Below, piece after piece: positions 53,868 to 62,737 of a stretch of DNA of 64,000 nucleotides (the stretch's first letter is position 1; every line of letters starts with the position of its first letter). The stretch spans positions 1,747,001 to 1,811,000 of the forward strand of contig CP031740.1 in the NCBI GenBank assembly GCA_022701275.1, read 5' to 3'. The notes beneath the pieces are model-generated. The model was not told where the DNA came from. It saw nothing but the letters and a program-made list of their open reading frames with translations, and searched no databases. This DNA comes from Microcoleus vaginatus PCC 9802 (GTDB lineage: Bacteria > Cyanobacteriota > Cyanobacteriia > Cyanobacteriales > Microcoleaceae). A program made the translations under genes and the position numbers.

Positions 53868-54407
53868 ATGAGCGTATCAGTAGGTTCAGAGAAACCGGAA
53901 TTTAAAGAATTACTGCTGCAATTGCAAGCTGCGATTGCGAATGAAAATACAGAATTGTCAATCCAGAGTATAGAAAATTCCGAAAAGGGAGTAATTGCAA
54001 TCTTTGTCAATGCTCTGACCGAGGATAAGCAAGCTATAATTTATCACGAGTTAAAGCAAAACTACGAACTACTGTTAAAGGCTATTGAAGATAAATATCA
54101 AGCTGAATTGCGAGCCAAAGATTGCGAGATTGCCATGTACCGTCAAGAGATAGCTATTTCCGAAGCAGTTTCTAAAAGTTTAACAGAACTTGAAACCGAT
54201 GCTCATTCCAGTCAGGAAGATGAGTCGATCGCCGAATCAGAGGATGTGGAGTCACTAAGGGCGATCGCCCAAAAATACAAGGATGAATTAAAATATAAAG
54301 ATGAGGAAATCGCCTTATATCGCCAGCAAATAGCTGAAATGAGAGAACTAACAGAGATGTTAGCTAAACAACCGCTGTCGATTAATATTATTCAGGAGGA
54401 TAAGTAA
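53868..54407 (+). CDS. Coiled-coil protein, cluster gene 2
   Basis: 179 residues, no signal peptide or membrane helix. It starts EFKELLLQLQAAIANEN, as does the C-terminal module of gene 3. Next comes LSIQSIENSEKGVIAIFV, matching the IQGIEKKENDVLLILKV domain of gene 1. Then two copies of a coiled coil: KYQAELRAKDCEIAMYRQEI near 83-102 and KYKDELKYKDEEIALYRQQI near 135-154. The end is LAKQPLSINIIQEDK. Highly charged. It lies 57 bp after gene 1 and 21 bp before gene 3, so probably one transcript. No known family. Confidence 0.75.
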   Translation: MSVSVGSEKPEFKELLLQLQAAIANENTELSIQSIENSEKGVIAIFVNALTEDKQAIIYHELKQNYELLLKAIEDKYQAELRAKDCEIAMYRQEIAISEAVSKSLTELETDAHSSQEDESIAESEDVESLRAIAQKYKDELKYKDEEIALYRQQIAEMRELTEMLAKQPLSINIIQEDK

Positions 54408-54428
54408 GCATAAAGTCTTACCCAAACC

Positions 54429-55070
54429 ATGCAAAGTGACGAAAGTCTTACTCGAATTATCCAGGCCTATGAGCAAATTATCAAAGATTTAGAAGCCAAG
54501 CACAAATCTGAACTGCAAGCTAAAGATAGAGATATAGACTTTTACCGTCAAAAAAGTTTGGAGTTAAATGAACTTCTAAAAGTGTTGGCGACGCGACCTG
54601 TTAATGTTATTATTAATAATGAAGTTAAATCTACATCAGAGAGTAAAGCTATGAGTGACCAAATCGACCAAAGTCGCAAAATAGAAATTACAGGCGGAAC
54701 CGTTAACGCTAGCGGTGCAGGAGCTTTAAGTTTAGGTGATATCAGCGGTACTGTTGCCAATACAATTAATCAATTATCTGATTCTGCTAAACCAGATGAA
54801 CCGGGAATCAAAGAATTATTGACTGAGTTACAAACAGCGATCGAGGCGGAAACTGATTTATCTGATGATGATAAAGCTGAAGCATTGGAGCAGGTAAAAA
54901 CTTTGGCAGAAGTAGGGAAAAATCCCCAAGAAAGTACATTGCAAAAGGCGGGGAAAACGGCCATGAAAATTTTGAAAGGGACTATTGCTGGTTTACCTAG
55001 TGCGGCGACGTTGGTGGAAGCTTGCAGTAAATTGTTGCCCGCGATCGCAAGTCTTTTACTTTTACCCTAA
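54429..55070 (+). CDS. Modular protein with Gly/Ser motif and hydrophobic C-terminus, cluster gene 3
   Basis: 213 residues. N-terminal coiled coil KHKSELQAKDRDIDFYRQKS, then LATRPVNVIINNE, as at the end of gene 2. The Gly/Ser motif IDQSRKIEITGGTVNASGAG and ALSLGDISGTVANTINQL (79-116) matches the C-terminus of gene 1, with near-identical DNA over the first 18 bases. A helical module, IKELLTELQTAIEAETDL, follows, and the tail AMKILKGTIAGLPSAATLVE then CSKLLPAIASLLLLP is hydrophobic and could insert in a membrane or oligomerise (inference). I recall similar modules in other filamentous cyanobacteria, but know no function. Confidence 0.75.
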   Translation: MQSDESLTRIIQAYEQIIKDLEAKHKSELQAKDRDIDFYRQKSLELNELLKVLATRPVNVIINNEVKSTSESKAMSDQIDQSRKIEITGGTVNASGAGALSLGDISGTVANTINQLSDSAKPDEPGIKELLTELQTAIEAETDLSDDDKAEALEQVKTLAEVGKNPQESTLQKAGKTAMKILKGTIAGLPSAATLVEACSKLLPAIASLLLLP

Positions 55071-55112
55071 AATTATTTATAAATTCAGACAGAACTTACA
55101 CACTTCGACCAA

Positions 55113-55177
55113 AGAAACCGGGTTTTTTCGCAAATCTGCGCGTTTCAACGAAGTATTCTCGAAAAAACCCGGTTTCT
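55113..55177. terminator. 18-bp hairpin after the three-gene cluster
   Basis: Arms 55113-55130 (AGAAACCGGGTTTTTTCG) and 55160-55177 (CGAAAAAACCCGGTTTCT) with a 29-base loop. About 43 bp after gene 3's stop. The core AAACCGGGTTT is shared with palindromes at 16444 and 63348. Confidence 0.65.
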
Positions 55178-55227
55178 GACCACCCGTGCGTAAATCCTAA
55201 GCTACTCACTCAGGATGACAACGCAGC

Positions 55228-55497
55228 TTACCGTCCAGATTTTTTCGGCGGTGTACCGTTAGCCCGCGAACGACGGATCAGCACGCTCATCACCTGCTTC
55301 GGATTGGCTGCACGCTGTACGGGGCTCCAATCGCCGACTTCGGCAAATCCCAGTCGGTACAAAGTGAGTATGGTTTCCCTGACTCCCTTGGGCGAACCGA
55401 CAACCGTTAACAGCACCACTTCCTGTTCCGATACTGCTGCTGAGTCGTCATTTGGGCGATCGAATTTGTTGTCGTCAGGCACGAATTCCTGTGACAT
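55228..55497 (-). CDS. Small conserved hypothetical protein
   Basis: 89 residues, soluble. An acidic N-terminus (FVPDDNKFDRPNDDSAAV) precedes a compact region VVLLTVVGSPKGVRETILTL-YRLGFAEVGDWSPV and a basic C-terminus RRSRANGTPPKKSGR. It resembles a small cyanobacterial family of unknown role. AGGAGA lies six to eleven bases before the ATG, so the start is well supported. It is monocistronic between the cluster and the efflux operon. Confidence 0.7.
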   Translation of the reverse strand: MSQEFVPDDNKFDRPNDDSAAVSEQEVVLLTVVGSPKGVRETILTLYRLGFAEVGDWSPVQRAANPKQVMSVLIRRSRANGTPPKKSGR

Positions 55498-55914
55498 AAT
55501 ATGTTCTCCTGGTTTTGGGTTTTCTAGAAAAACCCAAAAACCCAGCCGCCCCGCATTTCAACGCATAGCAGGGCGGCTACAGAGGATGTTATGATGCTCC
55601 GTTAGCCTCCAGACTGCTGATACCAGTTTGGCGGTTAGCTGTCCATTGCTGTTACGAGCAGCTTTGGGCAGTGCAACTAGATTTTTGGGCGACGCGGGCT
55701 GCCTCCTCTACAAGCAAGCAACCTCTCACTTCAAAGCGTAGCCGCAGATGGGGGCCGCCGTCAATCGATTTTGGATTTTGGATTTTGGATTTTGGATTGA
55801 AGAATTGAGCCCCGGACTAATCTGGGGACTTTGGGGGTTTTGATGCGGGATTGGCGGGTTTTGGGCGATCGCACCAATTCTACTCACAAAACGATAGTAT
55901 TTGCCACTTACCAA
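55498..55914. other. 417-bp intergenic region
   Basis: No gene seen. Two small inverted repeats, TTTTGGGTTTT near 55513-55539 and AGCCGCCC/GGGCGGCT at 55544-55578, and the heptamer array 55766-55798 fill part of it. Confidence 0.45.
55766..55798. repeat. Heptamer tandem repeat (GGATTTT)~4.7
   Basis: CGATTTT once, GGATTTT three times, then GGATT, downstream of the RND permease gene. Confidence 0.95.
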
Positions 55915-58900
55915 TTAAAACGGCGATACTTTATCGCGTTCTACCTCCTCGCCTGCAGTCGTTTTCCCATTCAAAATTATTGTGCCATCATCGGGCAGAT
56001 TGTCTAGTCGATCGCGCTTCCGAAAGCGATCGCGAGCCGAGACAACCACCACATACAGAACCGGCACTATAAACAAACTCAAGACAGTAGAAACAACCAT
56101 CCCCCCGGCGATCGCATTCCCTAGCGATCGGCGGCTCGCTGCACCCGCACCTTCTGGGTTAACCAGAGGAGCAATCCCCAAAACAAATGATAAAGAAGTC
56201 ATCAAAATCGGTCGTAAACGCTCTTGAGAAGCCTCAACTGCCGCCTTAGCAATTGAATATCCCTGCTCCCGTAACTGGTTAGCAAACTCCACGATTAAAA
56301 TCGCATTTTTACTAGCCAACCCAATCAACATCACCAAACCAATCTGGCAATAAACATCATTCGCCAAACCCCGCAACGACTGAGCTAAAAGAGCACCTAA
56401 AATCGCCAGAGGCACCGATAGCAAAATAATGAAAGGATCGACATAATTTTCGTACTGAGCCGCCAACACCAAAAACACAAAAATCAGCCCCAAACCGAAA
56501 ATAATCGGTGCTTGACCGCCCGACTCAATTTCTTCTAAAGAACTCCCCGACCATTCATAGCCAAAACCCGACGGCAAAACTTCAGCCGACACCTTTTCCA
56601 TCGATTTTAGCGCCTGTCCAGAACTCGCTCCCGGAGCCGGAGTGCCAGTAATTTCAATTGACCTATATAAATTGTAGTGGTTAACACTTTGCGCCCCCAC
56701 CACCGGAGTTATCTTCACCAAATTGCTCAAAGAAATCATTTCATTCTTTCCAGAACGCACATACAATTTCCCAATATCTTCAGGGTTATCACGAAACTGT
56801 TTATCCGCCTGAACATACACCCGATAATTGCGCTGCTGGAGATTAAAATCATTCACATACTGAGCCCCCAGAGCCGTTTGTAGCGTACTGAAAACATCAT
56901 TAATGGGAATATCTAGAGCCTTAGCTCGATTGCGGTCAACCTCCACAATTAATTGAGGCGTATTCGCAGCAAACGTACTAAATACCGCTTGCAATCCCGG
57001 TGTCTGATTTGCCTGCTTCAAAATCCCGCCCATAGTCTGGACTAAGCCATCTAAACCGCTGTTACCTTTGCGGTCTTGCAATTGAAATTGGAAACCCCCA
57101 AATTGACCTAAACCTTGAATCGCAGGCGGATTCACGGGGAAAATTCTCGCTTCGGGAATCGAGAAAAACTTACCCCGCAACTTACCAATAATCGCTTGTA
57201 CAGTTTGATCTTCTCCGTGACGTTCTTCCCAGCCTTTAAGTGTAGTAAATATAATCCCCTGGTTGGAACTGTTACCACTAAAACCAAAGCCACCTACAGA
57301 AAAAGTCCCCACAACTTCAGGAACTTTGAGGATTTCTTGTTCCACTTTGTCCATCACCTGCTGGGTGTATTGCAGCGAAACCCCTTGAGGCCCTTGAATA
57401 ATTGTCAGAAAATAACCCTGGTCTTCCTCTGGGATAAATGCTGTCGGTACTGCTAAATAAAGCCAAGCGGTGAATCCCAGAGAAGCGATAAACAACAGGG
57501 TAACAATGGTTTTAAATCGTGTTAAGAATATTAAGGAATCTCTATATTTCTTTTGCGTCCAATCCAGAAAAATATTAATCCGGTTAAACACCCAACCCAA
57601 CGGGCCGCCAAACTTCTTACCTGGGCGCAGTAATATAGCGGCAAGTGAGGGAGTAAGAGTAACTGCCATAAAGGTAGAAAGCAGGACTGAAAAAGCAATT
57701 GTCAGGGCAAATTGTTTATAGAGTGCTCCCGTTGTCCCAGGGAAAAATGCCACTGGTACGAACACGGCCATCAATACTAAGGAAGTGGCAATTACAGCAC
57801 TAAAAAGTTCCCGCATTGACTCGGAAGCTGCTTGGCGGGCATTCATACCTTGGCGGACTAGACGGTCAATATTTTCGACTACGATGATAGCGTCATCAAC
57901 CACTAAACCTGTTGCTAAGGTAAGACCAAATAGAGACAAACTGTTAATCGTAAATCCGAAAGCTTTGATAAAGGCAAATGTCCCAATCAACGAAATCGGA
58001 ATTGTGAGGGTGGGAATAATCGTAGTGCGCCAATCTTGCAGAAACACAAAAATAACTATCACCACTAGCAAGACTGCTTCAAACAGAGTTTTGACTACTT
58101 CTGCCATTGACTCTTGGACAAATTGAGTCGTATCTAGTGCGATTCTATGTATCACTCCGGGAGGGAAGTTTTTAGCTAATTTTGCCATTTCTGCTTTGAC
58201 GGCTTGGGCAACATTTAGAGCATTACTTCCGGGTAATTGGTAAATCCCTAAACCCACAGCGTCATTCCCTCGAAATCGCAGGAAAGAGTTATAATTTTCT
58301 GCTCCTAATTCTGCTCTCCCAACATCTTTTAACTTAACTAAAGTTCCATTTGTTTCGCTTTTAATAACGATGTCTTCAAATTCGGTGGGGCTTTTTAGAC
58401 GACTTTCTGCCGTCAAATCAATCTGATACATTTGCCCTTCTGGGGCGGGTTCTTGACCAATTCTTCCTACACCAACTTGCAAGTTTTGTTCATTAATTGC
58501 TCTTGTAACATCTTGCATTGTTAGATTACGAGCCGCCAATTTATTGGGATCTATCCACAGGCGCATAGCATAGCGTCTTTCCCCAAAAATCCGCACGTCG
58601 CCCACGCCTTTTACTCTTTTTAAAGTATCTGCTAAATAGAGGTCGGCGTAGTTGCTTAAAAATATGGTATCGTATTCTTTATTTTCGGTAAATAATCCTA
58701 TAGCCAGCAGCAGGCTGTTAGATTGTTTTGTAACTGTAACTCCTGTGCGTTGTACGACATCTGGCAATTGTGGTTGAGCAACTGCAACTCGATTTTGCAC
58801 ATCGACGGCGGCGATATCTTTGTTGCGGGAAGTATCAAAGGTGGCTGTAATGGTGCTAGTTCCACTGTTGGTGCTACTGGAAGTTAGATATTTCAGTCCT

Positions 58901-59121
58901 TCAATGCCGTTGATTTGCCTTTCTAGGATGTTTGTTACCGCATTTTCGACAACTTCAGCATTCGCACCGCTATAGTTGGCTGTGACGTTGATTTGGGTGG
59001 GGCTGATGTCGGGGAAGCGTTCGATCGGCAATGTGGGAATGCTGATTGCGCCTACCAAAACAATAATTAAGGCGCAGACGCTAGCAAAGACTGGTCGTTT
59101 AATAAAGAAATCTGCAAACAT
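55915..59121 (-). CDS. RND efflux permease, HAE1 (AcrB-like) family
   Basis: 1068 residues, the inner-membrane proton-driven pump of a tripartite efflux system. N-terminal MFADFFIKRPVFASVCALII, large porter loops and 12 helices. The TM4 Asp pair for proton relay is in GLVVDDAIIVVENIDR near 400-415. FLVLAAQYENYVDPFIIL and the C-terminal GMVVSTVLSLFIVPVLYVVV are typical. Substrates are probably hydrophobic or amphiphilic compounds. It is downstream of the adaptor gene (149 bp). No outer-membrane channel gene is seen here, so a TolC-type partner must be encoded elsewhere. Confidence 0.96.
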   Translation of the reverse strand: MFADFFIKRPVFASVCALIIVLVGAISIPTLPIERFPDISPTQINVTANYSGANAEVVENAVTNILERQINGIEGLKYLTSSSTNSGTSTITATFDTSRNKDIAAVDVQNRVAVAQPQLPDVVQRTGVTVTKQSNSLLLAIGLFTENKEYDTIFLSNYADLYLADTLKRVKGVGDVRIFGERRYAMRLWIDPNKLAARNLTMQDVTRAINEQNLQVGVGRIGQEPAPEGQMYQIDLTAESRLKSPTEFEDIVIKSETNGTLVKLKDVGRAELGAENYNSFLRFRGNDAVGLGIYQLPGSNALNVAQAVKAEMAKLAKNFPPGVIHRIALDTTQFVQESMAEVVKTLFEAVLLVVIVIFVFLQDWRTTIIPTLTIPISLIGTFAFIKAFGFTINSLSLFGLTLATGLVVDDAIIVVENIDRLVRQGMNARQAASESMRELFSAVIATSLVLMAVFVPVAFFPGTTGALYKQFALTIAFSVLLSTFMAVTLTPSLAAILLRPGKKFGGPLGWVFNRINIFLDWTQKKYRDSLIFLTRFKTIVTLLFIASLGFTAWLYLAVPTAFIPEEDQGYFLTIIQGPQGVSLQYTQQVMDKVEQEILKVPEVVGTFSVGGFGFSGNSSNQGIIFTTLKGWEERHGEDQTVQAIIGKLRGKFFSIPEARIFPVNPPAIQGLGQFGGFQFQLQDRKGNSGLDGLVQTMGGILKQANQTPGLQAVFSTFAANTPQLIVEVDRNRAKALDIPINDVFSTLQTALGAQYVNDFNLQQRNYRVYVQADKQFRDNPEDIGKLYVRSGKNEMISLSNLVKITPVVGAQSVNHYNLYRSIEITGTPAPGASSGQALKSMEKVSAEVLPSGFGYEWSGSSLEEIESGGQAPIIFGLGLIFVFLVLAAQYENYVDPFIILLSVPLAILGALLAQSLRGLANDVYCQIGLVMLIGLASKNAILIVEFANQLREQGYSIAKAAVEASQERLRPILMTSLSFVLGIAPLVNPEGAGAASRRSLGNAIAGGMVVSTVLSLFIVPVLYVVVVSARDRFRKRDRLDNLPDDGTIILNGKTTAGEEVERDKVSPF

Positions 59122-59270
59122 TATTTGGGTAATGGGTAGTTGCGGATGGCTAATGAGTAATTGCTAATGGTGTGCCGGATTTAAGGATTTAAGGATGAAC
59201 AGGATTAATTTTAGTCACCCTCAATTTAATCCTGTAAATCTTGAAAATCTTGTTCAACCTAATTCAGATA

Positions 59271-61142
59271 TTAATTTTTGCTACCCACTGGTAATTTTGT
59301 CTTTTTCTCTTCTGGTACCTCTGGTTGTTGAGCCATAATCGGAACACCGTCTGTGAGGTTAAGGATGCCTGCGGTAACAATTTTTTCGCCTGCTTGCAAA
59401 CCTTCGATAACTTGATAATTATTCCCCTCAATGGCTCCCAATTTCACGGACTTTTGCCGTGCTATTAAAGGTGGCGCTCCAGGTTGTGGCTGTTCTGGCT
59501 TTTGAGCTGTGAAGACAAAAGTTTCTCCACCTAAGCGAGTGACTGCTGTTACTGGAACTAAAATTCCGGGGTTCTGTTTCCAGATGACTTTAGCTTTTAC
59601 AAACTGGAGATTAAGCAGTTCGCCGGTGGGGTTGGGAAAGGTGGCTTTAGCTAAAATTGTTTGGGAATTGGCGCTGACGTTGGGGGAGATAAAACTGATT
59701 TGACCTTGGGCGATCGCCTTACCTTGAGCGTCGAGCATTTGTACTGGCAGCCCTAAGCGTAATTGAGGCTGCCGTTCCAAAGGAATTGATAACCGCAAGT
59801 CTAGCAATTGGTTCTCTGTCAGGGTGGCAATGGCGTTACCTTTTTGCAAGTAATCACCTACTTTCACTGGTATGTCGCCGATGACTCCCGCGAAGGGCGC
59901 GATGACAGCAGTTTCTTGTAGTTGTACTTCAAAGCCGCGCACTTGAGCCGCGGCCTCGGCAACTTGCGCTTGGGCTTGATCGAGCTGTTCTTGGCGAGTG
60001 CCGTTGGCTAACTGCGCTAATCTGCTCTTGGCTTGTGCGACTTCTGCTTCGGCTTTGGCTATTTCCTCTGGGCGCGAACCGTTTTGCAATTGCCGCAAAG
60101 CTTGCCGCTGCTGTTGCAAGGCTGCTGTCCGGCGCTCGATCTCAGCTTGTCTGTTCTTTTGCCGCTGCTGGAAACGTCTTTGAGCTTCTCGGAGATTGGC
60201 TTTGGCGGTGCCTTCTTTTTGGGTGTATTGTTCGAGGGTGTTGGCGGATTCTGCGCCTTCTTTTGCCAATGCCTGATATCTGGCAAGCTGCTGGGTGGCT
60301 AACTTTGCTTCGGCTGTGCTTGCCTCTATTTGCGCTCTTGCTTGGGCGATGTCTTCTAAGAGGCTACCTGTTTGGGCGTCGGCGAGGTCGGCTTCAGCTT
60401 GGCTAACGCGGGCTTGGGCTTGACCAATTTCTTCTGGCCGAGAGCCCGATCGCAGTTGGGCTAGGTTGGCTTGGGCTTGGGCGACTTGGGCTTGAGCTTG
60501 GGCGATTTCTTCGGGCCTGGCTCCTGCTTGCAATTCGGCTAAGTGGGATTGAGCGCGAATCAGGTTGGCTTGGGATTGCCTCAAGTCAGCTTGGGCGCTG
60601 TCGCTTTTCATGCGGGCGATGGCTTGCCCTTTGTTTATGAAGTCCCCGGATTTGACAAAAATCTCCGTGACTAGCCCTTCTACTTCGGGTTTGATTTCTA
60701 CCGAACGCTTGGCCTCTAAGCTGCTGACAAATTCCGAGGAATCTTGGACTGAGCTGGTTTCTACGGCTGCAAGCTTGACTGGTATGCCTGGGGGTTGGGC
60801 TGCTGCTGCCGGTTGCTGGGCGCGATTATGACCCGATTGCCACGAGTACCAGCCGAAACCTGCTGCGCCTGTGGCGATCGCGAGCGCGGCAATTAAGGGC
60901 CAGCGCGATCGTGGTTTAGCAACAGGTTCGGGGCGATCGGCAACGGCTGCAAAATCCTGCGGTCGATCGCTGTCTGCATCGGTTGGGTGCTGTTCGGGTT
61001 TAGCAACAGGTTGGGGGCGATCGGCAAGGGGGGCCAAATCCTGCGGTCGATCGCTGCCTGCATCGGTTGAGTGCAGTTCCGGTGTGGCAGATTTTTGCTC
61101 TTCAGCTTCAACCACGGATTCTGGGGATTTAGAATAACTCAT
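59271..61142 (-). CDS. RND efflux periplasmic adaptor (MFP) with extended coiled coil
   Basis: About 623 residues from ATG 61142; a GTG 12 bp further upstream is an alternative start. N-terminus: two 26-residue units of the type HSTDAGSDRPQDLAPLADRP, basic residues, then a membrane anchor (WPLIAALAIATGAAGFGWYS). The barrel/lipoyl half (VKPEVEGLVTEIFVKSGDFI) precedes a long coiled coil made of RPEEIAQAQAQVAQA-type repeats, in two blocks, followed by APFAGVIGDIPVKVGDYLQK and a beta-barrel. The coiled coil is longer than typical. It links the RND pump with the outer-membrane channel. Confidence 0.93.
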   Translation of the reverse strand: MSYSKSPESVVEAEEQKSATPELHSTDAGSDRPQDLAPLADRPQPVAKPEQHPTDADSDRPQDFAAVADRPEPVAKPRSRWPLIAALAIATGAAGFGWYSWQSGHNRAQQPAAAAQPPGIPVKLAAVETSSVQDSSEFVSSLEAKRSVEIKPEVEGLVTEIFVKSGDFINKGQAIARMKSDSAQADLRQSQANLIRAQSHLAELQAGARPEEIAQAQAQVAQAQANLAQLRSGSRPEEIGQAQARVSQAEADLADAQTGSLLEDIAQARAQIEASTAEAKLATQQLARYQALAKEGAESANTLEQYTQKEGTAKANLREAQRRFQQRQKNRQAEIERRTAALQQQRQALRQLQNGSRPEEIAKAEAEVAQAKSRLAQLANGTRQEQLDQAQAQVAEAAAQVRGFEVQLQETAVIAPFAGVIGDIPVKVGDYLQKGNAIATLTENQLLDLRLSIPLERQPQLRLGLPVQMLDAQGKAIAQGQISFISPNVSANSQTILAKATFPNPTGELLNLQFVKAKVIWKQNPGILVPVTAVTRLGGETFVFTAQKPEQPQPGAPPLIARQKSVKLGAIEGNNYQVIEGLQAGEKIVTAGILNLTDGVPIMAQQPEVPEEKKTKLPVGSKN

Positions 61143-61410
61143 TGGCAGCACCACTTAGATTTTTTTTAACTTCTGACTTACTGAGACTTGGGCGGAATAT
61201 TTGATTCTCCGTGGCCCCCTCAAACATGGGGGAATAACGACAAGCGATTTTAAACAGGATGGAATCGGGAAAGTACCTTTTTAATGAGGTTGGGGTATGT
61301 GCAGGGCTTTAGTCTGATCACAGTTAGCAAAGCCAGCGAGTGATTCTTTTTAGGAAAGCTTCTTGTTATCTCTCAAAAGTTACGATGGCAGGAATGATTA
61401 CACATCCTTC

Positions 61411-62019
61411 TTATGAGTCACCTGAGTGGGTGAGTTGCAAGGATTTTCCCTTGGAGTCGGCGGATTCAGGGGAGGTTGGGGAGTCACGAACTCCGGCGAT
61501 CGCGCTTTTTTCCTTGGCTAGTTGCTCGGTTAACCACTCTATCTCTGACGCCAGCACTGACTTGCAGCGATCGCCAGAGGCGAATTGATAGTCGTCGGTT
61601 AGTGGATATTCGCTTTTGAGGCTTTCGATGTAGTCTTGCCGGGTGTAACAGGCTCGCAAGCGGTGTTCCAATAGCTTCAGCCGTTCTTCGGGTTCTAAGT
61701 TACCAAAAAAGAAAAACTTAATTCGGAACCGGGAACCGCTGTTAACCCAGCTTTCTTGAGGGTGTTCGAGCATTTTTTGCCGCCAGAGTTCGCGCCCTTT
61801 GGCGGTAATTCCGTAGATTTTGCGCGGACAGCCCGCATCTCCGGCTTCTTCGGCTATTACCGAAATCTCCCCTCGCTCTTCCAAGCGCTTCAGCAGCGGG
61901 TAAATCGCTCCGTAGTTGACGCTGATGCAACTGCTCATAAACAGCTCCAGTTGTTGCTTTAACCGATAGCCGTGCAGGGGTTGCAACTGTAGCAGCCCAA
62001 GGGCTGATAATTCAAGCAT
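61411..62019 (-). CDS. PadR family transcriptional regulator
   Basis: 202 residues. N-terminal winged helix: LGLLQLQPLHGYRLKQQLEL, then VNYGAIYPLLKRLEERGEIS and RKIYGITAKGRELWRQK. The C-terminal half is a dimerisation domain. PadR proteins are ligand-released repressors, often of efflux genes. It lies directly upstream of the adaptor and permease on the same strand, so it probably controls the operon. A palindrome (62022-62036) sits two bases from the ATG and leaves no room for an SD. Start ATG 62019. Confidence 0.93.
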   Translation of the reverse strand: MLELSALGLLQLQPLHGYRLKQQLELFMSSCISVNYGAIYPLLKRLEERGEISVIAEEAGDAGCPRKIYGITAKGRELWRQKMLEHPQESWVNSGSRFRIKFFFFGNLEPEERLKLLEHRLRACYTRQDYIESLKSEYPLTDDYQFASGDRCKSVLASEIEWLTEQLAKEKSAIAGVRDSPTSPESADSKGKSLQLTHSGDS

Positions 62020-62021
62020 TT

Positions 62022-62036
62022 ATATCAAATTGATAT
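62022..62036. promoter_or_regulatory. Candidate PadR operator ATATCAA-A-TTGATAT
   Basis: Perfect 7-bp arms around one base, two bases from the padR start codon. The position suits autorepression. A further TATA-N8-TATA pair lies at about 62036-62055. Confidence 0.5.
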
Positions 62037-62238
62037 TATAGTCTGGATTATATAACTATATCTGACTCATGGGCGATCTGGTCAATAGCTAGTTTCAAAG
62101 AAAATTAAGAATTAGATACACATTTAATAAGCTTTGTCAATACCCTTAAGATATGTTATTTTAGGTTCGAGAAAGGGCGATCGCTTTATATAAACCCATT
62201 TGAGATAGAAGAAGAGTGCTTATTTACCTCGATTTCGG

Positions 62239-62295
62239 TCAAAGACCAAGCAGCATCTCACTTTGAACACAACTGAGATGCTGCTTGGTCTTTGA
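62239..62295. repeat. Perfect 22-bp inverted repeat
   Basis: Left arm 62239-62260 starts TCAAAGACCAAGCAGC; right arm 62274-62295 is its exact complement ending CTTTGA. The loop is 13 bases (62261-62273). No T-run follows on either strand, and no gene lies within 200 bp on one side. Confidence 0.9.
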
Positions 62296-62737
62296 TGTCT
62301 CCGAAGTGCTTTAATAGACTCTGCTCAATAGCTGCGATTTCTGCCACATATCTCTTCTTGGTAAGAGCACCAGAACTTTTCTTGGCATGGGTTGGTTGAA
62401 TTTTAAAACCCTCACACATTTTAGTATTTTTTGAGAATTTATCGCCGCCGCTGTTTTTTGGTAGTTGATAGTCCTATCATTTGTGTCAAGTCTTGCTACA
62501 AAAGAAGTGTTGGGTTTATTTTCAGAGGCCCTGTTTCTAAGGTGCCGATATGTGAGATTGTCGATTTTTATTGAGAAATTAAAGAATAACAACTCACCTT
62601 AACGCTAGTTAAATCCCGATGTTATTACCTGCGAACAATCATCCTCTAATATACTTTATTAAGTCCAAATAATCCCCGATTAGATGCTCTTACCATGACA
62701 CATCCAGAGTGATTTATGTTTATCCTACAACCCCAAC

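Larger units (their letters stand above)
62020..62737. other. 718-bp intergenic region upstream of padR
   Basis: Contains the padR operator candidate (62022-62036) and a very strong 22-bp hairpin (62239-62295). A frame at 62311-62592 on the minus strand looks random and is not called. Confidence 0.5.

Noticed and set aside
62311-62592. 93-codon minus-strand frame
   Set aside because: Composition looks random, no SD is clear and no similarity is recognised. It lies in an intergenic region with a large hairpin.
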